Positions 1-5,326 of a stretch of DNA of 5,326 nucleotides are shown here, piece by piece. The notes below the pieces were generated by a model. That model saw only the letters and a program-made list of their open reading frames with translations, did not search any database and had not been told where the DNA came from. Positions within the stretch are counted from its first letter, which is position 1. Every line of letters starts with the position of its first letter. This DNA is from Desulfobacteraceae bacterium UBA2230 (GTDB taxonomy: Bacteria; Desulfobacterota; Desulfobacteria; Desulfobacterales; Desulfosarcinaceae). The DNA lies in contig DDYQ01000199.1 in the NCBI GenBank assembly GCA_002348005.1, positions 1,103 through 6,428 of the forward strand, written 5' to 3'. A program made the translations under genes and the position numbers.

Positions 1-464
1 TGCCGCACAAGGTCAACCCGATTGACTTCGAAAACGCCGAAGGCAACCTGGGGGTGGCCAACGCCATCCTGGAACATCTCGCGGCCAAGCTGCCCATCTC
101 GCGCCTGCAGCGCGACCTGACCGACTCGACGGTGATCCGCAACCTGGGCGTGCCCCTGGCCCACACCCTGCTGGCCTATCAATCCCTGCTGAAGGGCCTG
201 GGCAAACTGGTGCTGAACGAAACCGCGCTGCGCGCCGACCTGCAGAACAACTGGGCCGTGGTGGCCGAGGCCATCCAGACGATCCTGCGGCGCGAAGGCT
301 ACCCCGCACCCTATGAAGCGCTCAAGGCCCTGACGCGCACCCACGGGCCGGTCACCGCCCAGAGCATGCACGCCTTCATCGAAGCGCTGAACGTGCCGCA
401 GGCCATCAAACTGGAACTGGCCGCCATCACCCCGCTCAACTACACCGGGATCATCGACTTCTAG
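1..464 (+). CDS. purB: Adenylosuccinate lyase, C-terminal part (5' end outside window)
   Basis: Adenylosuccinate lyase is a cytosolic enzyme of the fumarase/aspartase superfamily. It acts twice in purine synthesis, releasing fumarate from SAICAR and from adenylosuccinate. The reading frame is open from base 3 and gives 153 residues before a TAG stop. It begins with PHKVNPIDFENAEGN, and the two bases before it (TG) fit the Met of the family signature SSxMPxKxNP; the catalytic Ser of that flexible loop lies just upstream of the window. The following stretch, including LPISRLQRDLTDSTVIRNLGV and LLAYQSLLKGL, closely follows the E. coli-type PurB (about 456 residues) rather than the shorter Bacillus-type enzyme, as recalled from the family. 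So roughly 300 N-terminal residues are missing. GTG at 54 is an internal Val codon, not a start. The C-terminus (NYTGIIDF) is a few residues shorter than in E. coli. The gene converges on the ABC operon, 91 bp away. Confidence 0.95.
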   Translation, partial: PHKVNPIDFENAEGNLGVANAILEHLAAKLPISRLQRDLTDSTVIRNLGVPLAHTLLAYQSLLKGLGKLVLNETALRADLQNNWAVVAEAIQTILRREGYPAPYEALKALTRTHGPVTAQSMHAFIEALNVPQAIKLELAAITPLNYTGIIDF

Positions 465-467
465 CCC

Positions 468-485
468 CGGGCAGGGGTTTGCCCG
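468..485. terminator. Short hairpin between convergent purB and ABC operon (weak terminator candidate)
   Basis: A perfect 6-bp inverted repeat (CGGGCA / TGCCCG, 6-nt loop) starts 3 bases after the purB stop. It is the only clear stem near the purB end in the 91-bp convergent gap. No T-tract follows directly on either strand; the nearest T-rich bases (GTTTTCAAGCTTTTA) are about 30 bp further on. It may support termination of purB, but it is not a textbook intrinsic terminator. No better terminator for the ABC operon was found between 486 and 555. Confidence 0.3.
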
Positions 486-555
486 CCGTCAGGCGGAACC
501 GAACACTCGGATTGTTTTCAAGCTTTTACGGCCCGTCCGGATCGACCGCCGATTT

Positions 556-1560
556 TCAATTCGCCCGGTTCTGTTCCGCCACCGGCCGCAGCGCGTCCAG
601 AACGTTCACCGGGGCGGCGATCTGGCCGTGGTCCAGCATGATGCGTTCGGTCTGGGCCCAGGCCTCCCGGTCGATGCGGCCGACCGCGCCCTCTCCGGTG
701 ATCAGCGGACGGGTGGCCTCGAGTTGGGCCTGCATGTTTTCGGGCGTGGTATCCGGGTCGTGCCGCTGCACCATCGCAATCGCCTCCCCGGCGTTGGACG
801 GGTCGACGGCCTCGCGCCAGCCTCTGAGCAGCGCCCGCATGAATCCTTGAACCAGCTGAGGTTTCTGCCGCCACAGGCGCTCCGAGGTGACCACGGAGTT
901 GGCCACGAAGCGCACCCCGAAGCGTTCGGGATCGAAGAAGGCGATCGTTTCGCCGGCCCGGCGCATGCGGGCGGCGATTTCGACCCCCTGGGAGTTGATG
1001 TAGACCGGCCACAGATCGACCTTGCCCTGATAAAAGGGCGTATAGTCCAGCCGCACGCTGTACAGACGAACCTGGTCATCGCCGATCCCCGCCTGGCTCA
1101 GCAGGGTGCGCATGATGATTTCATCGTTTTTTCCGAAGGTGACGCCCAGGGACCGGCCTTTCAGGTCGCTCAGGTTTTCGATGGTCAGCCGCCCGGGCCG
1201 GTAGATCCAGTTCAGCGGATTGCTTTGGAAAAGCTGGGCCAGCACCACCAGCGGCGCCTTTTTTTCGAGCGCGCGGATGACCTGATCGGCCGAGGCCACG
1301 CCGAAATCGGCATGCCCCAGTTCGAGTTCACGGATGGCGTCGCGTTCCGGACCGCCCGGCTTGAGCGCCACGTCCAGACCTTCGGCGGCGAAATAGCCCT
1401 TTTCCAGGGCATAGACATCGCCCACCGTGGAGATGTTGATCAGCCACTTGAGCCGATAGCCCACCGGTTCGCCGGCGCCGGCCGGTCGCGCTGCCGGCGG
1501 GCACACGGTCAGGCCGCACAGCAGGATGACAAAAACGGCTTTTTTGAGCATGCGGGTCAT
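556..1560 (-). CDS. ABC transporter periplasmic substrate-binding protein, NMT1/THI5-like (SsuA/TauA/ThiY group)
   Basis: This 334-residue protein is the periplasmic solute receptor of the importer encoded by the two genes upstream. Residues 1-29 look like a Sec signal peptide: MTRMLKK, a hydrophobic core VFVILLCGL, and an A-G-A cleavage site after residue 29. The Cys residues at 15 and 20 are not in a lipobox, so a soluble periplasmic protein is expected. Family landmarks run in order: ALEKGYFAAEGLDV (51-64), a G-x-ADFGV segment (82-88), DLKGRSLGVTFG (132-143), the hinge-proximal GKVDLWPVYINSQGVE (179-194) and a late FMRALLRGWREAVDP segment. This is the usual plan of the NMT1-like pfam family, which includes sulfonate, taurine, hydroxymethylpyrimidine and riboflavin receptors; the ligand cannot be read off. 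ATG at 1560 is preceded by AAGGTG at good spacing; ATG at 1551 is less likely. It is the last gene of the operon, 19 nt after the permease stop. Confidence 0.9.
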   Translation of the reverse strand: MTRMLKKAVFVILLCGLTVCPPAARPAGAGEPVGYRLKWLINISTVGDVYALEKGYFAAEGLDVALKPGGPERDAIRELELGHADFGVASADQVIRALEKKAPLVVLAQLFQSNPLNWIYRPGRLTIENLSDLKGRSLGVTFGKNDEIIMRTLLSQAGIGDDQVRLYSVRLDYTPFYQGKVDLWPVYINSQGVEIAARMRRAGETIAFFDPERFGVRFVANSVVTSERLWRQKPQLVQGFMRALLRGWREAVDPSNAGEAIAMVQRHDPDTTPENMQAQLEATRPLITGEGAVGRIDREAWAQTERIMLDHGQIAAPVNVLDALRPVAEQNRAN

Positions 1561-1579
1561 GGCTGCACCTTGTGCCGGT

Positions 1580-2329
1580 TCAGGCCTGCGCCCAGGAGTT
1601 TCGGACCATCTGCCCCGCCCATTCGAGCAGTCCCTGATAGACCGACAACGTAATGCCGATCATGAAGAGCGCCACCAGGATCTTGCCCATATCGCTCTGG
1701 TACAGGGCGATCCGGATGCTGTAGCCCACGCCGGCGTTGGCGGCGATGAACTCCGCCACGATGGTGCCGGCCATGGCCAGCGTGGCGCTGCCGGCAATCA
1801 CGGTGGTCAGCTTGTGCAGGTTTTCGAAGGCGCGGATTTTGACTTCCAGCTGCCAGCGCATGCGGCCGGTCTGGCGGTAGAAATGCTCGATGTCGTTCAC
1901 CGGTTCGGACATGATGCCGAGCACGGAAAGCAGCAGCGGGAAATAGCAGATCATGGCGGCGATCAGCAGGCGGGTGATGAAACCGTCGCCGAGCAGGATG
2001 AAAATGATCGGCGCCACGGCCACGATCGGATAGGCCTGCACATTGTAGGCCGCGACCTTGATGAACGAACCGAACCAGGTGGCCTGCCGGCCCAGAATGC
2101 CGACGGCGAAGGCCAGCGCGATCGAAATGGCCTGCCCGATGACGGCGACGCCCAGGGTGTTGCCCACGTCCGCCGCGTAGCGCACCCATACCGCCCGGGC
2201 GGTTTCCCAGAGCAGGGCCGGGCCCGGAATGACGTAATCGGACAGTCCCAGCAGCAGTTTTACCGCCATCAGCACCAGCGCGCCGATCAGGTAGATCATC
2301 AGAAACTGACCGATCCGTCTAAGCAGCAT
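1580..2329 (-). CDS. ABC transporter permease, SsuC/TauC-like (BPD_transp_1)
   Basis: This 249-residue inner-membrane subunit forms the translocation path of the importer, probably as a homodimer. Likely membrane helices lie near 8-28, 56-79, 92-113, 118-140, 176-196 and 214-236. Segments typical of SsuC/TauC permeases are visible: YPIVAVAPIIFILLGDG (100-116), CYFPLLLSVLGIM (128-140) and AEFIAANAGVGYSI (192-205). The EAA loop expected at about 147-172 is eroded: G155 is kept, but neither the EAA start nor the usual LPAALP end is present (RQTGRMRWQLEVKIRAFENL instead). The ATG at 2329 lies inside the 3' end of the ATPase gene, giving an 11-nt overlap, and GGAG lies 8 nt upstream of it, so translation is probably coupled. 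The length is normal for the family. Function as an importer permease is well supported; the substrate is unknown. Confidence 0.92.
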   Translation of the reverse strand: MLLRRIGQFLMIYLIGALVLMAVKLLLGLSDYVIPGPALLWETARAVWVRYAADVGNTLGVAVIGQAISIALAFAVGILGRQATWFGSFIKVAAYNVQAYPIVAVAPIIFILLGDGFITRLLIAAMICYFPLLLSVLGIMSEPVNDIEHFYRQTGRMRWQLEVKIRAFENLHKLTTVIAGSATLAMAGTIVAEFIAANAGVGYSIRIALYQSDMGKILVALFMIGITLSVYQGLLEWAGQMVRNSWAQA

Positions 2330-3065
2330 TCATGATCTCCAGCATGATGCGCTGGTGCGCCCGATGGTCCACGGAATCCCGCGACCGGTAGTCCAGACCC
2401 TTCACCACCGCAGCCTGGGGCGTTTTGTGCAGCCCGCGCAGCACCCAGATGTCCCGGCAGAAACGGGCCACCTCCACCACGTTGTGGCTGATGTAGATGA
2501 AGAACGCATGCGGAAAAAGGTCCTTGATGGCCAGCAGGATCCGCCCGCGGGTCTTCTCGTCCACGTTGGCCAGGCTTTCGTCCATGATCAGCAGGTCGAA
2601 CGCCTGCACCAGGTAGCGGATCAGGTTGACCCGATTCTGCTGCCCCAGGGAAAGCTGCGCGAAGCGCTGGCCGAGCAAACCGCCGAGACCGAATATCTTC
2701 ACCAGCTCGTCCTTCTGGGCGGTCTTGTTGGCCGGCGTGACGCGCTCCAGGTGCCGGCCCACAGCGGACCAGCCCGGCAGGCGCTCCATGTTGTAGGAGT
2801 ACAGCACCGACTCGAAGCCCACCGACCGGATGGTGCCGGCCGCGGGACGGAATTGGCCGCTGAGCAGGCGCGCCAGAGAGGTCTTGCCGACGCCCGAGGG
2901 CCCGAACAAGGCATGCAGGCCGGGCTCGCGCAGATCCAGGGAGAGCGCCTTGAGCACAGGTTTGCGGGTGCCCGGATAGAAAAAGTCCACGCTGCTGCAT
3001 TCCAGCACTTTTGCGGACGGCTCGGCATTCGGCGCCATGTGTGGATTACCTGAAATTGAGGACAT
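2319..3065 (-). CDS. ABC transporter ATP-binding protein, SsuB/TauB-like with atypical Q-loop and signature
   Basis: This is the nucleotide-binding subunit that powers the importer from the cytoplasmic face. Numbering from GTG at 3068 (249 residues): Walker A GPSGVGKTS 56-64, signature LSLGQ 139-143, Walker B LLIMDE 159-164, D-loop SLANVD 165-170 and H-loop His 195 (IYISHN). The catalytic residues (K62, D163, E164, H195) are all present, so ATP hydrolysis is expected. There are three oddities. The segment where the Q-loop Gln should be reads LYSYNMERLPGW (89-100) without a Gln; the signature has Leu for the first Gly; and DESLANVD replaces the usual DEPFSALD. Possible starts are GTG 3068, ATG 3065 (GGA 6 nt upstream) and ATG 3038 (AGGT 9 nt upstream). 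The conserved fold begins about 20 residues into the longest form, so ATG 3038 is also quite plausible. It is the first gene of the operon and overlaps the permease gene by 11 nt. Confidence 0.9.
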   Translation of the reverse strand: MSSISGNPHMAPNAEPSAKVLECSSVDFFYPGTRKPVLKALSLDLREPGLHALFGPSGVGKTSLARLLSGQFRPAAGTIRSVGFESVLYSYNMERLPGWSAVGRHLERVTPANKTAQKDELVKIFGLGGLLGQRFAQLSLGQQNRVNLIRYLVQAFDLLIMDESLANVDEKTRGRILLAIKDLFPHAFFIYISHNVVEVARFCRDIWVLRGLHKTPQAAVVKGLDYRSRDSVDHRAHQRIMLEIMNAA

Positions 3066-3079
3066 CACCGGTCCGGTGA
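3065..3079. promoter_or_regulatory. 15-bp dyad (operator or leader-hairpin candidate) at the ATPase start
   Basis: TCACCGGTCCGGTGA is two 7-bp arms around a single central base. It covers the GTG 3068 and touches the ATG 3065 of the ATPase gene; if translation starts at ATG 3038, it sits about 26 nt upstream in the leader. A one-base spacer suits a dimeric repressor operator better than an RNA hairpin, which would need to open pairs to form a loop. A looser dyad (TTCGA-TCGT-TCGAA, 3146-3159) lies about 80 bp further upstream in the same intergenic region. No convincing sigma-70 promoter could be assigned on either strand here. Confidence 0.35.
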
Positions 3080-3254
3080 AACGATACCCCGACCAACCGT
3101 GCTACCGGAATGGGATCTAACATAACGCTCTGAAGAAAGCCAGGTTTCGATCGTTCGAACCGCGGCGATCCAATTGAACCTTTCCCCTGAATCGGATTTT
3201 GTGGTAGATACTGCAGTGGCATGACGACCTTGGCTGCGTTTATCGACATCTTCG

Positions 3255-3261
3255 GGAGGAG
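3255..3261 (+). promoter_or_regulatory. Strong Shine-Dalgarno for the polytopic membrane protein
   Basis: GGAGGAG lies 8 nt before ATG 3270. It is the strongest ribosome binding site in the region and fixes this ATG as the start. Confidence 0.75.
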
Positions 3262-3269
3262 ACCGATTC

Positions 3270-3881
3270 ATGGATATCAAGAAACATCTGGAAACCGCTT
3301 GGAACCTGACCCTCAAGCACATCGTACCGTTTATTCTGATGACCCTGGTCGTGCTGGTAGTGAGTTTTTTCAGCCTGGGAATTCTGGCCCCGGTCATGAT
3401 GGCCGGCTACATGCAGTCCATCATCCTGATGATGCGCACCGGACGCGAACCCGCCATTCAGGATGTCTTCTCTGAAATGCGGCTGTTTCTGCCCTTGCTG
3501 GCCTTCACGGTCGCACTTTTCATCGCGGCGATGATCGGCTTTTCGCTGCTCTTCCTGCCCGGGCTTTTCGTCATGGCGGGTGTTACGTTCGCCTGCTTTT
3601 ATATGCTTCCGCTGATGACCGACCGCCATATGGGCATCATGGACGCGATCAAAACGAGCTGGCAGATGGCCGTAAAAGGCAATGTGGCCGACCATGTGGT
3701 GGTCGTGATTCTGTACATCGCGCTGGTGGCCATCGGCACGTCCGTCTTCATTGGTTCGCTTTTTACGCTGCCGTTCGCCTCCGTGTTCGCGATTTCGGTC
3801 TTTCTGGAGCGTCAGGGCGAGGGCAGCGGCAGTCCGGCGGATGCGCCGCCGCCGCCGCCGATCATCGATTCCCAGGAATAG
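3270..3881 (+). CDS. Polytopic inner-membrane protein, function unknown (DUF975 / GDPD-membrane-domain-like)
   Basis: This 203-residue protein has no recognised enzymatic motif. The N-terminus is short and amphipathic (MDIKKHLETAWNLTLKH). Hydrophobic segments follow at about 18-39 and 40-55, 72-95, 96-116 and 143-178, suggesting four to six membrane helices. The loop after the third hydrophobic block reads LPLMTDRHMGIMDAIKTSWQMAVKGN (113-138). This pattern of a residue pair after the helix, then xxDAIxxSWxxxKGN, recalls integral membrane families such as DUF975 or the membrane domain of glycerophosphodiester phosphodiesterases; that link is from memory of the pattern only. The tail (181-203) is hydrophilic, Gly/Ser-rich and then has five consecutive Pro, ending IIDSQE, and is probably cytosolic. 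The start is fixed by GGAGGAG. The gene is divergent from the ABC operon and convergent with the next gene, so it is probably monocistronic. Confidence 0.85.
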   Translation: MDIKKHLETAWNLTLKHIVPFILMTLVVLVVSFFSLGILAPVMMAGYMQSIILMMRTGREPAIQDVFSEMRLFLPLLAFTVALFIAAMIGFSLLFLPGLFVMAGVTFACFYMLPLMTDRHMGIMDAIKTSWQMAVKGNVADHVVVVILYIALVAIGTSVFIGSLFTLPFASVFAISVFLERQGEGSGSPADAPPPPPIIDSQE

Positions 3882-3902
3882 CCTTCCAGCCTGTCCCGCT
3901 GA

Positions 3903-3929
3903 GCGCCCGCGGCCGCCGCCCGCGGGCGC
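3903..3929. terminator. Perfect 10-bp GC hairpin between convergent genes
   Basis: Arms GCGCCCGCGG (3903-3912) and CCGCGGGCGC (3920-3929) flank a 7-nt loop (CCGCCGC). The hairpin starts 22 bp after the stop of the membrane-protein gene and ends 3 bp before the stop of the opposing small gene. This is the expected place for a shared bidirectional terminator. The plus strand continues with GCTTATT, so there is no real U-tract; the minus side has none. The stem is very stable and may act by Rho-dependent or U-less termination, or simply protect 3' ends. Confidence 0.6.
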
Positions 3930-3931
3930 GC

Positions 3932-4234
3932 TTATTGCTGCTGAACTTCGATCTTCATCAGAATCTGCTGCAGCTTTTCCGGGCTGACCATCCCGCGCTG
4001 CACCATCAGGTCGCCGACCCCGGCTTCCCGCAACGCATCGATGCGCAGAACGGCTTCCGGCGATTGCTGCTGGATGCTGCAAAACGTATGCTTGAAGGTC
4101 AGCTCCGTCTTCTCCAGCCGCTCGATATCGTCCAGCTCCCGGTAGCCGAAAAAAAGAAAATGATTGCTGAGCAGGATATAAAAGAATCCGAGCACCGCTC
4201 CGATGATCAGGTAATGGGTCAAGCGCGAAAGCAT
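3932..4234 (-). CDS. Small single-pass membrane protein, 100 residues, unknown function
   Basis: The protein is unrecognised as a whole. Residues 7-29 form one hydrophobic helix (HYLIIGAVLGFFYILLSNHFLFF) after a short N-terminus with an Arg, so it is probably an inner-membrane anchor. A charged, helix-prone segment follows (YRELDDIERLEKTELTFKHTF, 31-51). Residues 71-95 read AGVGDLMVQRGMVSPEKLQQILMKI. This resembles the short helix pair (GdlLvexGlItxeqLxxAL) found in the N-terminal domains of GspE/PilB/MshE-type ATPases; this is a pattern likeness only. The protein ends EVQQQ. The frame is open further upstream (to ATG 4444), but that extension is low-complexity and has no leader. ATG 4234 has GGAGG at 5 nt, followed at once by the membrane helix, so it is the real start. 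The gene is divergent from the kinase gene. Confidence 0.75.
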   Translation of the reverse strand: MLSRLTHYLIIGAVLGFFYILLSNHFLFFGYRELDDIERLEKTELTFKHTFCSIQQQSPEAVLRIDALREAGVGDLMVQRGMVSPEKLQQILMKIEVQQQ

Positions 4235-4237
4235 GTT

Positions 4238-4244
4238 CCCCTCC
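4238..4244 (-). promoter_or_regulatory. Shine-Dalgarno deciding the start of the small membrane protein
   Basis: Read on the minus strand this is GGAGGGG, with the GGAGG core 5 nt before ATG 4234. It supports the 100-residue form over the 170-residue open frame starting at 4444. Confidence 0.75.
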
Positions 4245-4383
4245 GAGGTTTGTTCCGGCCATCGCAGTCCGCCGATTGCATCAACCGCCGCCTGCCGGCC
4301 CCGGGTAGAACTATCGCCCTGATTGACTGTTTCTTTAGGGCGCCAGGATGTGCTATTTTGCCCGCAGGTTCCGAACCCCCTAC

Positions 4384-4423
4384 CCGGCGGCCGCACACCG
4401 GCTGACCCGCAGCAAGCCGCCGG
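4384..4423 (+). promoter_or_regulatory. Possible leader stem upstream of the kinase gene
   Basis: CCGGCGG (4384-4390) can pair with CCGCCGG (4417-4423) across a 26-nt loop, ending 6 nt before the kinase ribosome binding site (GGAG, 4430-4433). The region is GC-rich, so chance pairing is likely. Listed only as a weak candidate for a structured leader. Confidence 0.15.
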
Positions 4424-4442
4424 CAGATCGGAGCACATTATC

Positions 4443-5326
4443 ATGCTTCAGGATCAGGGCGATTCCTCACGGCTGCAGACCGAATGGGCCATGAATGTAC
4501 TGACCGAACTGGTCAAATTCGCGGCCACCGACATGGAAGGCGTCGATGTACGGCTCTTTCCCGTCATGCTTGTGGAATTCATCATGTCCGAGAGCTTCGG
4601 CTACAGCGGCGCGGCCCTGTTTAACCGCCGCCGCACGGGCCCGGACGGCGCCTGGACCGAACTGGCGCGCAGGGGCCGTCTCGGCCTGAGCGAGATCGCG
4701 CCCGGCGACCCGCCGCCCGAGGGCCGGGCCGACGGCGTCGAGCTGTACGTGCCGTTCCAGCTTGTGGACGATTCCTATCTGATCGTCGTCGCCAAGCCCG
4801 ATCCGCACGACCGTTTCGGCGAACATGAGCGCACCTTTTTCCGCCTGCTCGCGCTGGTGGCGACCTCGGCGCTGAAGATCCAGCACCTTTCCTTTTTCGA
4901 CAATATCGAGGACATGCTCTACACCCACGACCTGGAGGGCCGCTTTCTGACGGTCAACCGCGCGGGTTTCCAGCTGCTGGGGTTTCACCCGGATAAAATT
5001 CTCGGCCGTTCGATCCGCGATTTCATAAGTCCCGAGCTGCCGGGCGAGCTGCTGGAGCGCTATCTGCGGGACGTGCGGGAACGCGGTTCGGCCCAGGGGG
5101 TGATGCGCCTGAGGAGTTCGGAGGGCGTGGAACATTACATGTCCTACAGCAACCGGCTGGTCGAGGAAGCCAATCGCCCCCCCTATGTCCGCGGGTGGGC
5201 CCGCAATATCACCGAACGCATTCTGGCGAAGCGCAAATTGCGCCAAATGGAATCCTGGGTGCGCCAGGTCCAGAAAATGGAAACCGTGGGGACGCTGGCC
5301 GGGGGGGTGGCCCACGACTTCAACAA
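4443..5326 (+). CDS. Sensor histidine kinase with GAF-like, PAS and HisKA domains (3' end outside window)
   Basis: There are 294 complete codons, running off the window end. Residues 1-148 contain no membrane helix and resemble a GAF-type sensor domain, best seen at [20 protein letters not shown] (100-119) followed by [22 protein letters not shown] (123-144). Residues 150-262 are a PAS domain: [31 protein letters not shown] (151-181), with GRSIRDFI and a closing [10 protein letters not shown] of the PAC type. A helical linker ([20 protein letters not shown]) leads into the HisKA H-box [15 protein letters not shown], where His 291 is the predicted phosphorylation site. The AHDFN form is common in PAS-containing and hybrid kinases; an ATP-binding domain, and perhaps a receiver, should follow outside the window. 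With no membrane segment so far, the protein is predicted to be cytosolic and to sense an internal signal. The start at ATG 4443 has GGAG 9 nt upstream. Its response regulator is not in the window. Confidence 0.9.
   Translation, partial: MLQDQGDSSRLQTEWAMNVLTELVKFAATDMEGVDVRLFPVMLVEFIMSESFGYSGAALFNRRRTGPDGAWTELARRGRLGLSEIAPGDPPPEGRADGVELYVPFQLVDDSYLIVVAKPDPHDRFGEHERTFFRLLALVATSALKIQHLSFFDNIEDMLYTHDLEGRFLTVNRAGFQLLGFHPDKILGRSIRDFISPELPGELLERYLRDVRERGSAQGVMRLRSSEGVEHYMSYSNRLVEEANRPPYVRGWARNITERILAKRKLRQMESWVRQVQKMETVGTLAGGVAHDFN

Noticed and set aside
1259..1265. A-run (minus strand) in the binding-protein gene as a programmed slippage site
   Set aside because: It encodes Glu-Lys-Lys in a continuous open frame, and no alternative product in the shifted frame looks meaningful.
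628..3053. Long plus-strand open frames (628-1653, 1526-2335, 2355-3053) opposite the ABC operon
   Set aside because: Their products are rich in His, Gln, Asp and Arg with no family features, as expected for antisense frames in GC-rich coding DNA. The minus-strand genes have clear family motifs and ribosome binding sites.
3217..3234. Sigma-54-like element (TGGCATG ... TTGGC) before the membrane-protein gene
   Set aside because: The distance between the GG and GC elements is about 2 bp too long and the -12 part is poor.
3240..4262. Minus-strand 340-codon open frame across the membrane-protein gene and the small gene
   Set aside because: It runs antisense to the membrane-protein gene with its strong ribosome binding site and in another frame of the small gene; the product is a low-complexity Arg/His/Gln/Asp string.
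4323..4359. TTGACT (4323-4328) and TGC-TATTTT (4351-4359) as a sigma-70 promoter for the kinase
   Set aside because: The spacing between them is 25 bp, far from 17. The TGCTATTTT extended -10 alone is possible but too weak to call.
4292..4426. Distant inverted repeat CTGCCGGC / GCCGGCAG flanking the kinase promoter region
   Set aside because: The 8-bp arms are about 120 bp apart in very GC-rich sequence; easily chance, with no further pairing around them.
4235..4444. N-terminal extension of the small membrane protein to ATG 4444
   Set aside because: The extra 70 residues look non-coding and overlap the leader and start of the divergent kinase gene; GGAGG before ATG 4234 supports the short form.
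5177..5307. Runs of seven C (5177-5183) and seven G (5301-5307) in the kinase as phase-variation tracts
   Set aside because: Both are short, the frame stays intact, and the G run encodes the conserved Ala-Gly-Gly-Val before the H-box His; chance in GC-rich DNA explains them.
4467..5315. Minus-strand open frame of 282 codons opposite the kinase
   Set aside because: It is a shadow frame with His/Gln/Arg-rich composition; the plus strand carries clear PAS and H-box motifs.

Overview
The window (about 60% G+C by eye) looks like chromosomal DNA of a Gram-negative bacterium. A Desulfobacterota / former Deltaproteobacteria host such as a Desulfosarcina-like sulfate reducer would fit the E. coli-type PurB, the GAF-PAS-HisKA kinase with an AHDFN H-box, and the base composition. 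That placement is an impression from style, not a demonstrated fact. There are no tRNA or rRNA genes, no CRISPR array and no insertion sequences. I see no sign of a new defence or mobile system.

Layout, left to right. (1) Positions 1-464 (+) hold the 3' third of purB, adenylosuccinate lyase. (2) Positions 556-3065 (-) hold a compact three-gene operon for an ABC importer of the NMT1/SsuABC/TauABC/ThiXYZ type. It is transcribed as ATPase, then permease (11-nt overlap), then periplasmic binding protein (19-nt gap). (3) A divergent intergenic region of about 200 bp contains a 15-bp dyad next to the ATPase start. (4) Positions 3270-3881 (+) encode a polytopic inner-membrane protein with a Pro-rich tail. 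(5) A perfect 10-bp GC hairpin separates it from a convergent small gene at 3932-4234 (-), which encodes a 100-residue protein with one membrane helix. (6) A second divergent region of about 210 bp leads to a cytosolic sensor histidine kinase (4443 to the window end, +). The window cuts this gene just after its phospho-acceptor His.

How the genes work together. The three ABC genes form one functional unit: the binding protein captures a small organic solute in the periplasm, the permease passes it inward and the ATPase drives transport. The substrate cannot be read from the sequence. The ATPase keeps its catalytic residues but has an atypical Q-loop, signature motif and D-loop, and the permease has an eroded EAA loop. 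These parts meet at the ATPase-permease interface, so this is the most interesting feature of the window. The remaining genes face each other in alternating directions and are probably separate transcription units. Nothing links the kinase functionally to the transporter except proximity.
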